Positions 24,866 through 33,604 of a stretch of 64,000 nucleotides of DNA are shown here, piece by piece. The position numbers were made by a program, and so were the translations under genes. Source of the DNA: Nonomuraea jabiensis (GTDB taxonomy: Bacteria > Actinomycetota > Actinomycetes > Streptosporangiales > Streptosporangiaceae); NCBI RefSeq assembly GCF_014204795.1, contig NZ_JACHMB010000001.1:8196501-8260500 (forward strand). Direction: 5' to 3'. Numbering within the stretch: position 1 is the first letter of the stretch; every line of letters begins with the position of its first letter. The notes under the pieces were generated by a model. The model was not told where the DNA came from. It searched no databases and saw only the letters and a program-made list of their open reading frames with translations.

Positions 24866-24882
24866 ATACCAGGTAGGGGTAT
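24866..24882. promoter_or_regulatory. CsoR-like box upstream of the second copZ
   Basis: ATACCAGGTAGGGGTAT ends 18 bp before the copZ start and just precedes its AGGAG ribosome site. It is close to the csoR operator (shared GGTAGGGG core). Confidence 0.65.
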
Positions 24883-24900
24883 GTGAGAGGAGATCTGGCA

Positions 24901-25110
24901 ATGGGCATGAGCACGTACAAGGTGTCGGGAATGACCTGTGGCGGCTGCGCCGGCAAGGTGAAGGACGAGATCGGCAAGGTTGCCGGAGTCTCTTCGGTGG
25001 CTGTCGAGCTGGCGACCGGGCAGGTCACCGTCACCTCGGACGGCCCCCTCGATGACGCGGAAATCAGGAATGCCGTCGAAGAGATCGGTTACGAAGTGGT
25101 GGGCGGCTGA
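24901..25110 (+). CDS. copZ: Copper chaperone CopZ-like protein, second copy
   Basis: A 69-aa HMA-domain protein with the metal loop GMTCGGC and the typical end 'NAVEEIGYEVVGG'. It is clearly related to the chaperone at 13160 but differs at many positions, so it is an older paralogue or separate acquisition. The ATG 24901 has AGGAG at 8-nt spacing. A CsoR-like box lies just upstream. No P-type ATPase follows; instead a broken aminotransferase gene starts about 15 bp after the stop, so this chaperone probably serves the pumps elsewhere in the window. Confidence 0.92.
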   Translation: MGMSTYKVSGMTCGGCAGKVKDEIGKVAGVSSVAVELATGQVTVTSDGPLDDAEIRNAVEEIGYEVVGG

Positions 25111-25124
25111 ACACGGGGCGGACG

Positions 25125-26054
25125 CCGCCCTCGTCTCCCGCTTCTCTGCGCCAGGAACGCCCCCGGGCCCGCTGCTGGAGCCGGAGGTCAACGGCATCTC
25201 CTTCGCCCAGGGCTTCAAGCAGGTCGTTGACCAGGCCCTGGGCGATATGATCTCCGACGGGCACCTGCGGCTGGAAGCCGAAACAGGCGGATACGAAGCG
25301 GCGGACAGGGCCGCCGACCGGCTCGCCGCCGTACACACCTCCGCGGCCCGCCTGCTGAACTGCGCGCCGGACGAGATCGCGCTCGTCGACAGCGCGACCC
25401 GCGCGTGGGACCTGGCCTTCTACGCGGTGCCCAGCGACGGGCTGCGCCAGCTGGCCGACGAGCGCGTCCGGCTCATCTCGATCACCCACGTACCGACCAA
25501 CGGCGGCCTGGTCAACCCGGCGGCCGAGGTGGGCAAGGTGGCCGCGGAGGCCGGCGCGCTGTTCCTGCTGGACGCCTGCCAATCGGCCGGCCGGCTACCG
25601 ATCGACGTCGAGCTGGTCGGCTGCGACCTGCTGTCCACCACCGGCCGCAAGTACCTGCGTGCGCCACGCGGCACGGGCCTGCTCTACGTGCGGCGTGCCG
25701 CGCTCGACCGGCTCGACCCGCCCTTCCTCGACCTGCACGACGCCCGATGGGTGGCGCCGTCGCGCTACGAGGTGCAGCCGGGCGCGCGCCGCTTCGAGAA
25801 CTGGGAGTACGGCGTGGCCGCCCGGCTCGGGCTGGGGGCGGCCATCGACGAGGCACTTGCCTGAGGGCCGGAGACATCCGGGACCGGGTCTACGCCCTGG
25901 CGGACGACCTGCGGCGGCGGCTGACGGACTGCCCGGCTGCCGGGTGCACGACCAAGGGGCCGAACGGGGCCTGCGGTCGGTGGTGCGGGCCTCCGTTCAC
26001 TACTACAACACCGAGGAGGAGACGGATCGCCTCGTCGAGGAGCTGGCCGGTTGA
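25125..26054 (+). pseudogene. Degenerate class V aminotransferase (cysteine desulfurase-like)
   Basis: Sequence of a PLP enzyme of the class V family is visible: GGYEAADRAADRLAAVH, DEIALVDSATRAWDLAFYAV, ISITHVPTNGGLVNPAAEVG, FLLDACQSAGRLP and the PLP lysine motif in 'LSTTGRKYLRAPRGTGLLYV'. Three defects are seen. About 45 residues are missing between FYAVP and the 'LADERVRL' strand. The frame changes near 25860, giving 'IRDRVYALADDLRRRL', and again near 25970, giving 'VRASVHYYNTEEETDRLVEE' before the stop at 26054. The N-terminus is also blurred. It cannot give a normal product. An upstream reading frame continues from copZ sequence, which is chance overlap. Confidence 0.75.
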
Positions 26055-26084
26055 CCTCCGCGCCGCACTCGTCGAGGCCGGGCG

Positions 26085-27464
26085 TCAGGCGGCGATCTCC
26101 GTCAGCGAACGGTCCCGGGTGCGGACGCCGAGGCGGATGATGCCGGCCGCGATCACGAGCAGGCCCACCATCACGAACGACGCCGGCCGTGCCCCGAAGC
26201 CCGTCAGGACGGGCAGCACCACGAGGGGCGCGACCGCGCCGCCCAGGTGGCCGACCCCGTCGGCGATGGCCGACGCCGTGCCCCGGGCCCGGGTGGGGAA
26301 CACCTCCGCCGTGTAGGTGTAGGCGGGAGTGGCCATGAAGGCGATGCCGAACGAGCTGAACAGCGCCCCCACGGTCGCGACCGTCTCGCCCAGGTCGAGG
26401 GTGATGAGCAGCAGCGAGGCCGCGAACACCAGCGTGCCGATGATGACCATGGTGCGGCGTTCCATCCGCTCCACCAGGAGCACGGCGGCCAGGCTCGACA
26501 CCAGCGGCATGGCGCGGGTGAGCACGCTGACCAGGACCGCGTCGGAGGTCGAGATGCCGATGCCTTCGAGGATGAGCGGCAGGTAGCTGGCGTAGCCGTA
26601 CATGGCGATGTAGAAGGCGAACCAGAAGCCGAGCACGATGAGCATCCGGCTCTGGTACGGGGGCCGGAACAGGGCCCGGACCGGCAGCCTGTCGTCACTG
26701 ACGGCGGCGGCTTCGGCGGTGTCGGGGACGACGGGGACGGTGCCGCCCGGGGGCAGGCCGACGCGGGACTCCATCCGGCGGACGATGCGGTCGGCCTCGG
26801 CGGAACGGCCCATCGCGACCAGCCAGCGCGGCGACTCCACCAGCGCCTTGTCGTTGATCAGCGGCAGCACCAGGAGCACCAGGCCGCCGAAGGCCAGCAG
26901 GTAGCGCCACCCGCCGGAGGAGGCGGCCAGAACCGGCAGCGACGCGAACCCGATCACCAGGAGCAGCACCGTGCCCACCATGTAGAGGCGTGACAGGTAG
27001 CCGCCGCGCTGGTGCTTGGGCGCCAGCTCGCCGATGTAGGCCGAGCAGAGCGCGAGCACCGCGCCCATGCCGCACCCGGTCAGGAACCGGAAGAACGTCA
27101 GGGACCACACGTCCCACGAGAACGCCGTGAGGAATCCGCCCAGTCCGAGCGCGGCGATGGTCAGCGCGAGGCCCTTCTGCCGGCCGTGCCGGTCGGCGAC
27201 GTGCCCGAACGCGTACGCGCCGACGCAGTAGCCGACGAGGTTCCACGTGACCGGGTACCCCAGCTCGGCTCCTGCCAGCCCCAGCTCGTCCCGCATGGAG
27301 GGCAGGGTGATGGTGAGGACGGAGATGTCGTAGTTGGCGAAGAAGAAGCAGAGCATGAGCGCGAACCATGCGGCCCGGCTGAGCCCGACCTTCGCCATGG
27401 CGTCGATGCGGGCATCGATGGTGCCGGCCGACACGGACACGGGCGAGGGGGGTGTATGAGACAT
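26085..27464 (-). CDS. MFS transporter, sugar/aromatic-acid symporter type
   Basis: The 459-aa membrane protein has twelve predicted helices in two halves. Motif A appears as GHVADRHGRQKGLAL and 'RFLTGCGMGAVLALCSAYIGELAPKHQRG' is typical of the sugar porter/AAHS group, with the sugar-porter 'ESPRWLV' after helix six. The aromatic acid:proton symporters that accompany degradation operons have the same architecture. An AGGAGG with 6-nt spacing supports ATG 27464. It lies next to a LysR gene and a catabolic cluster that starts at 28781, so it may import that pathway's substrate. Confidence 0.88.
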   Translation of the reverse strand: MSHTPPSPVSVSAGTIDARIDAMAKVGLSRAAWFALMLCFFFANYDISVLTITLPSMRDELGLAGAELGYPVTWNLVGYCVGAYAFGHVADRHGRQKGLALTIAALGLGGFLTAFSWDVWSLTFFRFLTGCGMGAVLALCSAYIGELAPKHQRGGYLSRLYMVGTVLLLVIGFASLPVLAASSGGWRYLLAFGGLVLLVLPLINDKALVESPRWLVAMGRSAEADRIVRRMESRVGLPPGGTVPVVPDTAEAAAVSDDRLPVRALFRPPYQSRMLIVLGFWFAFYIAMYGYASYLPLILEGIGISTSDAVLVSVLTRAMPLVSSLAAVLLVERMERRTMVIIGTLVFAASLLLITLDLGETVATVGALFSSFGIAFMATPAYTYTAEVFPTRARGTASAIADGVGHLGGAVAPLVVLPVLTGFGARPASFVMVGLLVIAAGIIRLGVRTRDRSLTEIAA

Positions 27465-27612
27465 CGTGGCCTCCTAGGGGGTAGCGCAAAGGCACCGCTG
27501 CGGCACGGGCGGCGAACGCTTCACATCAGCGGGTGAAGGCGGTGAAAGCCCTCACATAGCGGTGTGCGTGGAACCGTAAGCAGGCCGCGCCGCCGGTGAC
27601 CATTGCGCGTTC

Positions 27613-27630
27613 GCGCACGTGCACGTGCGC
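27613..27630. promoter_or_regulatory. 18-bp perfect palindrome between LysR and MFS genes
   Basis: GCGCACGTGCACGTGCGC is fully self-complementary. It lies 33 bp after the LysR stop and about 150 bp before the MFS start on the same strand. It could be an operator for the MFS gene; without a loop it is a poor terminator. A looser CTTCAC-N8-GTGAAG repeat lies closer to the MFS start, at 27519-27538. Confidence 0.35.
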
Positions 27631-27662
27631 CGATCCGCAACGTGCCCCGCCCGCGGCGCCCC

Positions 27663-28574
27663 TCAGAGGGTCAGGCGGCGTCCGGCCCACTCCTGGCGTG
27701 CCACGTGGACGAGCTCCCGCACGACGTCGTCCTGCCGTACCCGGGACCGGTTCCAGGCCACGCCGAGCAGGAAGTCCAGGTCGTCGCGGAGGGGGACGAC
27801 CGCGAAGGCCGGGTCGTCGTAGACCCGGGCGCTGCCGCCGTTGCGCGGGTCGATCGTCAGCGTGATCCCGCCGTCGCGGCGGATGCGGCTGGCCAGCATG
27901 ACCGCGTCGTTGTCCGGCATTTGGTGGAACGAGGTGATGCCGGCGCTCTTCAACCGCTCGTGGAACAGGTTGACCGCCACCGGCTGGGGCGTGGGCGGGC
28001 CGACGGTCAAGGTGCGGTGCGCGAGGTCCGTCAAGGTCAGCTCGGAGGCGGTGGCCAGCGGGTCGTCGGCCCGCATCGCCGCCCAGAACAGGTAGCGGGC
28101 CACCACCAGGCTGTCGAGCCGGGGCCGGTCCAGCGGCAGGTGAACGAGGGCCGCGTCCAGCTCCCCGCGCTCCAGGGCCGGCAGCAGCTCGGCGGACGGC
28201 CCCACCGTCGCTTCGACCGTGTGGGCGGGGAGCGCCTGCCCGGCCAGCGCCAGGAAGCGATCCATCACCGCAGGCGGGCACAGGTGCGTGCCGCCCACGC
28301 GCACCACCCGGCGACCGGCCGCGTTTTTGACCACGTCCTTCAGGCCGTCGAGCTGCCGCAGGATGTCGCGCACCCGGTCCGCCAGGAGCGCGCCGCCGGC
28401 GGTGAGCTCGACCTGGTGGTAGCGGCGGACGAACAGGTCGACGCCCAGCTCCCGTTCGAGCTCCTTGACGGAGCGGCTGACCGGTGAGGGCGTCAGGTGC
28501 AGCCGCTCCGCGGCCCGGCCGAAATGGAGCTCCTCGGCGACCGCGAGGAAGCACCGAAGCTGCTGTACGTCCAT
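27663..28574 (-). CDS. LysR family transcriptional regulator (paralogue A)
   Basis: A 303-aa LysR protein with an N-terminal winged helix-turn-helix (AEELHFGRAAERLHLTPSPV) and a periplasmic-binding-protein-like effector domain. It is divergent from the fused CoA-transferase gene, the usual position for a LysR activator of a catabolic operon. It is strongly similar to the LysR at 33605: both begin MD-x-QQLR, share EELHFGRAAERLH and have an identical RRYHQVELT. The 206-bp gap to the operon holds a 19-bp direct repeat. Confidence 0.92.
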   Translation of the reverse strand: MDVQQLRCFLAVAEELHFGRAAERLHLTPSPVSRSVKELERELGVDLFVRRYHQVELTAGGALLADRVRDILRQLDGLKDVVKNAAGRRVVRVGGTHLCPPAVMDRFLALAGQALPAHTVEATVGPSAELLPALERGELDAALVHLPLDRPRLDSLVVARYLFWAAMRADDPLATASELTLTDLAHRTLTVGPPTPQPVAVNLFHERLKSAGITSFHQMPDNDAVMLASRIRRDGGITLTIDPRNGGSARVYDDPAFAVVPLRDDLDFLLGVAWNRSRVRQDDVVRELVHVARQEWAGRRLTL

Positions 28575-28616
28575 GACCTGGAGTTTCGTGAGGGTCGATG
28601 CCGCACGTCAACCGCG

Positions 28617-28659
28617 CACGTTGCCGATCTGGACGCGTGCCACGTTGCCGAAACGGACG
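28617..28659. promoter_or_regulatory. Direct repeat in the LysR/CoA-transferase divergent promoter
   Basis: CACGTTGCCGATCTGGACG (28617-28635) and CACGTTGCCGAAACGGACG (28641-28659) are the same apart from a few bases in the middle and start 24 bp apart. They lie 43-85 bp upstream of the LysR start. Repeats on the same face of the helix suit a LysR tetramer or another regulator. Confidence 0.5.
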
Positions 28660-28780
28660 TTTTCAGACCGGAATCGGCCGTGGCAGTCTCACCTCAGGAA
28701 CCTGTCCCCGGCGATCCGCGGGACAGCTCATGTCCGGCGTGCTCCGCACCCGCCCTTCACACGCAGTGGGGTGATTCACC

Positions 28781-31207
28781 ATGCCCGCAACCGGGGACCT
28801 CCCCCTCGCCGGTCTCCGTGTCATCGACCTGGCCGACGGCAAGGCCGAGATGTGCGGCCGGTTCCTGGCCGACCTCGGAGCCGACGTCATCCGCGTCGAG
28901 CCGCCGGGCGGCGCGCCGACCCGCCGGCGGGAGCCGCTCCACGACGGGGTGAGCCTCTACTTCGCCACGCACAACGCCGGCAAGCGCGGCATCACGCTGG
29001 ACCTGCACGACCCCGCCGGCCGCGACCGGCTCCTCGGCCTGGCCGCCGGGGCCGACTTCCTCATCGAGACCGAACGGCCCGGCACCCTCGACGGGCTCGG
29101 CCTCGGCGCGGACGCGCTGCTCGCGCGCAACCCCGCGCTCGTCGTCATCTCGATCACCGACTTCGGGCAGAGCGGCCCGTACCGGGACTGGGCCGGCACC
29201 GACTGGACGCACCTGGCGCTCGGCGGCGTGCTGTCGCGTTCCGGCATCCCCGGCCGCGAGCCGGTCGTGCCGCCGGGCCCGCTGGCGTACGAGTCGGCGG
29301 CCGTCCAGGCCGCGTGGGCGGGCCTGCTGGCGTACACGAACAGGCTCGAGACCGGACGCGGCGACCACGTCGACTGCTCGGTCTACGAGATGACCGCGCA
29401 AATCCTGGACCCGGGCTTCGGCATCGGCGGCTCGGCCACCGGCGGCGTGCCGGCCACGGAACTGCCGCGCGGCCGCCCCGACGCGGGCAGCCTCTACCCG
29501 ATCTTCCCGTGCGCGGATGGATACGTACGGATCTGCGTGCTGGCCAAGCGGCAGTGGCGGGGGATGTTCGGCTGGCTGGGGGAGCCCGAGGAGTTCGCCG
29601 ACCCCAAGTACGACACCCTCGCGGGCCGCTACGGCGCGACCGAGCGGCTGCACGCGTTGATCGGCGACCTGTTCCAGGACCGCACCAGGGACGAGCTCGT
29701 GGCCCAGGGCCAGGAGCGCGGCGTGCCGATCGCCTCGCTCCTCACCCCGGGGGAGGTGCTCGCCGGCCCGCATTTCCGCGCGCGGGGAGGACTGGTCGAC
29801 GCCGAGATCGCGCCCGGCCTGACCGGCCGGCTGCCGTCCGGGTACGTCGAGCTGGACGGCGTACGGGCCGGATTCCGCGGCCGGGCCCCCGAGGTCGGCG
29901 AGCACAACGACGAGGTCTTCGCCGAGCCGCCGCCGCCCACCCCGCCGGCCACCCCGGCCCCGGCCGGAAGCGCGCCCCGGCGGCGGCCGCTCGACGGGCT
30001 CCGCGTGCTGGACCTGGGCGTCATCGTGGTCGGCGCGGAGCTCGGCCGGCTGCTCGCCGACCAGGGCGCCGAAGTCATCAAGATCGAGAGCCGGGCCTAC
30101 CCCGACGGTAGCCGGCAGTCGCTGACCGGCGAGGCCATCAGCCCCGGCTTCGCCTGGGGCCACCGCAACAAGCTCAGCGCCGGCGTCAATCTCCGCTCGC
30201 CCGAAGGGCTGGAGCTCTTCAAACGGCTCGCCGCCACCTCCGACGTGATCCTGTCCAACTTCAAGCCCGGCACGCTGGAGTCGCTCGGGCTCGGCTACGA
30301 CGTCATCAGCGAGCTGAACCCCCGGATCGTCATGGCCGACAGCAGCGCCCTCGGCCCCACCGGGCCGTGGAGCCGCCGCATGGGTTACGGCCCTCTCGTG
30401 CGCGCCTCCACCGGGCTGACCGGGCTCTGGCGTGACACGGGCGTCGAGGCGGGGTTCTGCGACGGCATCACCATCTATCCGGACCATCTCGCCGCCCGGG
30501 TCGGCGCCGTCGCCGTGCTGGCCGCGCTGATCCGGCGGCGGCGTACCGGGAAGGGCGGCACGGTCAGCGTCTCCCAGGCCGAGACCATTCTCACCCAGCT
30601 GTCCACGAGCCTGCTGCGCGAGTCGCTGGAGCCCGGCTCGTTCACCGCCCACGGCAACAGCGGCGAATGGGACGCGCCCCAGGGCCTCTACCCGTGCGCG
30701 GGCGACGACGAGTGGTGCGTGGTGAGCGTCGAGGGCGACGAGCAGTGGCGGAGCCTGTGCGCCGTCATCGGCCGCGCCGACCTGCTCGCCGACGCGCGGC
30801 TGGGCACCGCCGCGGGCCGCCGCGCGCACCGCGCGCTCGTCGACGCCGCCGTGACCGCGTGGACGTCGCACACCCCGCCCCGCGAGGCCATGGAACGGCT
30901 GCAGGCGGCGGGCGTGCCGGCCGGGGCGATGCAGCGGGTGATCGAATACCTCGACGATCCCCAGCTCGCCGCCCGCGGCTTCCTGCGCGAGATGCGCCAC
31001 CCGCACATCGGGCACGCCATGCGGACCGAGAACGGCCCGGCGACCTTCGGCGGGGTGGCCGACCCCGAGCTGCGCCCGGCGCCGCTGGCGGGGGAGCACA
31101 CCCGGACGGTGGCCACGAAGCTGCTGGGCCTCGCCGAACCGGAGATCCAGGCGCTCATCGAGGCGGGCGTACTGGAAGAACCAGCTGAAGGAGTTGACCA
31201 TGGGTGA
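28781..31207 (+). CDS. Tandem class III CoA-transferase (two CaiB/BaiF domains fused)
   Basis: The 808-aa protein contains two copies of the formyl-CoA transferase/CaiB fold, about residues 1-390 and 400-808, joined by a Pro/Ala-rich linker (PPPPTPPATPAPAGSAP). Each begins with 'LAGLRVIDL' or 'LDGLRVLDLG' and the CoA-site segment 'LADLGADVIRVEPPGG' or 'LADQGAEVIKIESRAY'. Family members move CoA from a donor to an acid, activating it without ATP. Most are single-domain and dimerise as interlocked rings, so a covalent double form may be a pseudo-homodimer with one active half. It is the first gene of an operon with a hydratase, a thiolase-like protein and a DUF35 protein. Confidence 0.92.
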   Translation: MPATGDLPLAGLRVIDLADGKAEMCGRFLADLGADVIRVEPPGGAPTRRREPLHDGVSLYFATHNAGKRGITLDLHDPAGRDRLLGLAAGADFLIETERPGTLDGLGLGADALLARNPALVVISITDFGQSGPYRDWAGTDWTHLALGGVLSRSGIPGREPVVPPGPLAYESAAVQAAWAGLLAYTNRLETGRGDHVDCSVYEMTAQILDPGFGIGGSATGGVPATELPRGRPDAGSLYPIFPCADGYVRICVLAKRQWRGMFGWLGEPEEFADPKYDTLAGRYGATERLHALIGDLFQDRTRDELVAQGQERGVPIASLLTPGEVLAGPHFRARGGLVDAEIAPGLTGRLPSGYVELDGVRAGFRGRAPEVGEHNDEVFAEPPPPTPPATPAPAGSAPRRRPLDGLRVLDLGVIVVGAELGRLLADQGAEVIKIESRAYPDGSRQSLTGEAISPGFAWGHRNKLSAGVNLRSPEGLELFKRLAATSDVILSNFKPGTLESLGLGYDVISELNPRIVMADSSALGPTGPWSRRMGYGPLVRASTGLTGLWRDTGVEAGFCDGITIYPDHLAARVGAVAVLAALIRRRRTGKGGTVSVSQAETILTQLSTSLLRESLEPGSFTAHGNSGEWDAPQGLYPCAGDDEWCVVSVEGDEQWRSLCAVIGRADLLADARLGTAAGRRAHRALVDAAVTAWTSHTPPREAMERLQAAGVPAGAMQRVIEYLDDPQLAARGFLREMRHPHIGHAMRTENGPATFGGVADPELRPAPLAGEHTRTVATKLLGLAEPEIQALIEAGVLEEPAEGVDHG

Positions 31208-31988
31208 GCCCGCCGCGCTCGTCGAGCGCCGCGACCACACGATGCTGATCACGTTCAACCGGCCCGAGGCGCGCAACGCGGTGAACGCGGCCCTGACCCG
31301 CGCCGTCGGCGAGGCCCTGGACGAGGCCGACGCCGACCCCGGGATCCGGGCCGTGGTGCTGACCGGGGCCGGGGACAAGGCGTTCTGCGCCGGCGCCGAC
31401 CTCAAGGAGGTGGCGCGCGGGGAGTTCTCCACCGAAGGGTTCGAGCCGCACTGGGGCTTCGCCGGCTGCGTCACGCATCCGATCGCCAAGCCGGTCATCG
31501 CCGCCGTCAACGGGTTCGCGCTCGGCGGCGGCACCGAGATCGCCCTGTGGGCCGACCTGGTGGTGGCGGCGGAGAGCGCCCGGTTCGGGCTTCCCGAGGT
31601 CAAGCGCGGCATCATCGCCGGCGCCGGCGGCGCGTTCCGGCTGGCCGCGCAGCTGCCGGCCAAGGTGGCCATGGAGATCCTCCTGACCGGCGAGCCCGTG
31701 ACCGCCGCCGACGCCCTGCGGCTCGGCCTGGTCAACCGGGTCGTGCCGCAGGACCGGGTGGTGCCCGCCGCGCTCGCCCTGGCCGAGGTGATCAGCGCCA
31801 ACGCGCCGCTCGCCGTACAGGCCAGCAAACGGATCGCGCGCGGCATCGCGGACGGCACGGTCGCCTCGGAGCGGGCCGCCTGGGAGCGGACCGCCGCCGA
31901 GGGCGCCGCGATCATGCGCTCGGCGGACGCGAAGGAGGGGCCGCGCGCCTTCGCCGAGAAGCGCGCCCCCGTCTGGGAGGGCCAGTGA
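31200..31988 (+). CDS. Enoyl-CoA hydratase/isomerase (crotonase family)
   Basis: A 262-aa crotonase-fold protein. The oxyanion-hole segments are FCAGADLKEVA and FALGGGTEIALWADLV. The catalytic-Glu region reads FGLPEVKRGIIAGAGG. It probably hydrates a 2-enoyl-CoA made from the acid that the CoA-transferase activates. The ATG 31200 with GGAG 6 nt upstream overlaps the end of the previous gene by 8 bp. A TTG at 31194 is not needed. It is followed after 2 bp by the thiolase-like gene, so all are one transcript. Confidence 0.92.
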   Translation: MGEPAALVERRDHTMLITFNRPEARNAVNAALTRAVGEALDEADADPGIRAVVLTGAGDKAFCAGADLKEVARGEFSTEGFEPHWGFAGCVTHPIAKPVIAAVNGFALGGGTEIALWADLVVAAESARFGLPEVKRGIIAGAGGAFRLAAQLPAKVAMEILLTGEPVTAADALRLGLVNRVVPQDRVVPAALALAEVISANAPLAVQASKRIARGIADGTVASERAAWERTAAEGAAIMRSADAKEGPRAFAEKRAPVWEGQ

Positions 31989-31990
31989 CC

Positions 31991-33160
31991 ATGTCGATCA
32001 ACAGGGCACCTGTCATCGCCGGTCTGGGCATCACCGAGATGGGCAAGGTCTACGGCAGGACCGCCCCCGAGTTCGCCGCCGAGGCCGTCCGGCTCGCCGC
32101 CGCCGACGCCGGGATCGACCCGCACGAGGTGGACGGCCTGCTGACCAACACCGGCCTCACCGGCGACGTCGGCCTGGGCCTCCAGCGCGACCTCGGGCTG
32201 CGGCACTTGCGGCTGCTGTCGGAGGTGCAGGCGTACGGCTCGTCGGCCGGGGCCATGGTCCAGTACGCCGCCATGGCCGTGATGTCCGGCATGGCCGACA
32301 TCGTGGCCTGCGTCTTCGCCGACGCCCCGCTGAAGGACAAGTCGGCCGGCGGCGGCGCCGCCTACGCCGCCGCGGGCCGGCGGCCGACCGGCTGGCAGGG
32401 CCTGACCGCGGCCTCGGGCATCTACAGCGCCAACACCATGTACGCGCTGGCCGCCCGCAGGCACATGCAGAAGTACGGCACCACGAGCGAGCAACTCGGC
32501 CACATCGCCGTCGCCCAGCGCGCCTGGGCGGCCAGGAACCCGCTGGCCCAGCTGCGCGACCCGATCACCGTCGAGGACCACCAGAGCTCCAGGTGGATCG
32601 CCGAGCCGTTCCACCTGCTCGACTGCTGCCTGGTCAGCAACGGCGGCGTCGCGGTCCTGGTCACCTCCGCCGGCCGGGCCGCCGGCCTCGCCCAGCCCGC
32701 CGTCCACATCCGCGGCTGGGGCCAGGCGCACCCGGGCTACGTCATGGGCAGGGACAGCGAGTTCGGCCTGGTCAGCGGCGCGGCCCTGTCGGGCCCCACG
32801 GCGCTGAAGATGGCCGGGATCACGATCGCCGACATCGACGTGGCCGAGCTGTACGACTGCTACACCTACACCGCGCTCATCTCGCTGGAGGACTACGGCT
32901 TCTGCCCCAAGGGCGAGGGCGGGCCCTTCGTGGCCGGCGGCGTGCTCGGACCGGAGGGGAGCCTGGCCGTGAACACCGGCGGCGGCCAGCTCTCCTCCTA
33001 CTACATGTGGGGCATGACCCCCCTGTCCGAAGCCGTCATCCAGGCCCGCGGCCAGGGCGGCGACCGCCAGGCCCCGCGCAACGACATGGTGCTGGTCAGC
33101 GGAAACGGCGGCATCCTCGACCACCACTCCACCCTGATCCTCAGCCCGCACGCCCGATAG
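31991..33160 (+). CDS. SCP-x-type thiolase-like protein lacking the active-site Cys (possible Ltp2-like aldolase)
   Basis: The 389-aa protein has the thiolase fold seen in lipid-transfer-protein thiolases, with the markers 'AELYDCYTYTALISLEDYGF' and 'NTGGGQLSSYYMWGM'. At the position of the nucleophilic Cys (usually CASG), it reads EVQAYGSSAGAMV, so thiolytic cleavage is unlikely. A thiolase-like subunit without that Cys, encoded next to a DUF35 protein, matches the Ltp2 retro-aldolase of steroid side-chain degradation, which splits a hydroxyacyl-CoA into a ketone and an acyl-CoA. The assignment to aldolase is inference. The hydratase just upstream would make such a substrate. Confidence 0.85.
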   Translation: MSINRAPVIAGLGITEMGKVYGRTAPEFAAEAVRLAAADAGIDPHEVDGLLTNTGLTGDVGLGLQRDLGLRHLRLLSEVQAYGSSAGAMVQYAAMAVMSGMADIVACVFADAPLKDKSAGGGAAYAAAGRRPTGWQGLTAASGIYSANTMYALAARRHMQKYGTTSEQLGHIAVAQRAWAARNPLAQLRDPITVEDHQSSRWIAEPFHLLDCCLVSNGGVAVLVTSAGRAAGLAQPAVHIRGWGQAHPGYVMGRDSEFGLVSGAALSGPTALKMAGITIADIDVAELYDCYTYTALISLEDYGFCPKGEGGPFVAGGVLGPEGSLAVNTGGGQLSSYYMWGMTPLSEAVIQARGQGGDRQAPRNDMVLVSGNGGILDHHSTLILSPHAR

Positions 33161-33170
33161 GAGCACGCCG

Positions 33171-33554
33171 ATGCCTGTGGGAATCGTCCACCGCGACGCG
33201 GCCACCGCCGAGTTCTTCGACGGCACCGCCCGCGGCGAACTGCTGATCCGCCGCTGCGGCGCCTGCGGCGCCCACTCCGCGCCGCAGGCGCGCACGTGCC
33301 CGCAGTGCGGCTCGCCCGAGCTGTCCTGGACGGCCGCGGCCGGCACGGGCCTGGTGGTGAGCTGGTCCGTGGTGCACGCCAAGGGCGGGCCGCCGTTCGT
33401 GGTCGGGATCGTCGAGCTGGACGAGGAGCCGTGGATCCAGGCCCAGATCGTCGGGGTCGCGCCCGAGGACGTGTACGGCGGCATGCGCGTACGCGTCGCC
33501 TTCGAGCGTCCCGAGGGGGGTGAGGCGGTCCCCGTGTTCCACCCGGCACCGTGA
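33171..33554 (+). CDS. DUF35 / OB-fold zinc-ribbon protein, partner of the thiolase-like protein
   Basis: The 127-aa protein has an N-terminal rubredoxin-like zinc ribbon with two Cys pairs (CGAC and CPQC) and a C-terminal OB-fold domain ('PPFVVGIVELDEEPW', 'GMRVRVAFE'). DUF35 proteins bind acyl-CoA ligands and form complexes with thiolase-like enzymes, notably Ltp2. It follows the thiolase-like gene after 10 bp and closes the operon. Confidence 0.9.
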   Translation: MPVGIVHRDAATAEFFDGTARGELLIRRCGACGAHSAPQARTCPQCGSPELSWTAAAGTGLVVSWSVVHAKGGPPFVVGIVELDEEPWIQAQIVGVAPEDVYGGMRVRVAFERPEGGEAVPVFHPAP

Positions 33555-33604
33555 GCCCGGCAGCGTGAGCTTCGTGGGCCCAGGGGGGCCGATACCCTGG
33601 CCGG

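Noticed and set aside
27468..27484. CsoR-like box before the MFS transporter (CCTCCTAGGGGGTAG)
   Set aside because: The CCTCCT is simply the reverse complement of the gene's AGGAGG ribosome site and the ATAC end is absent.
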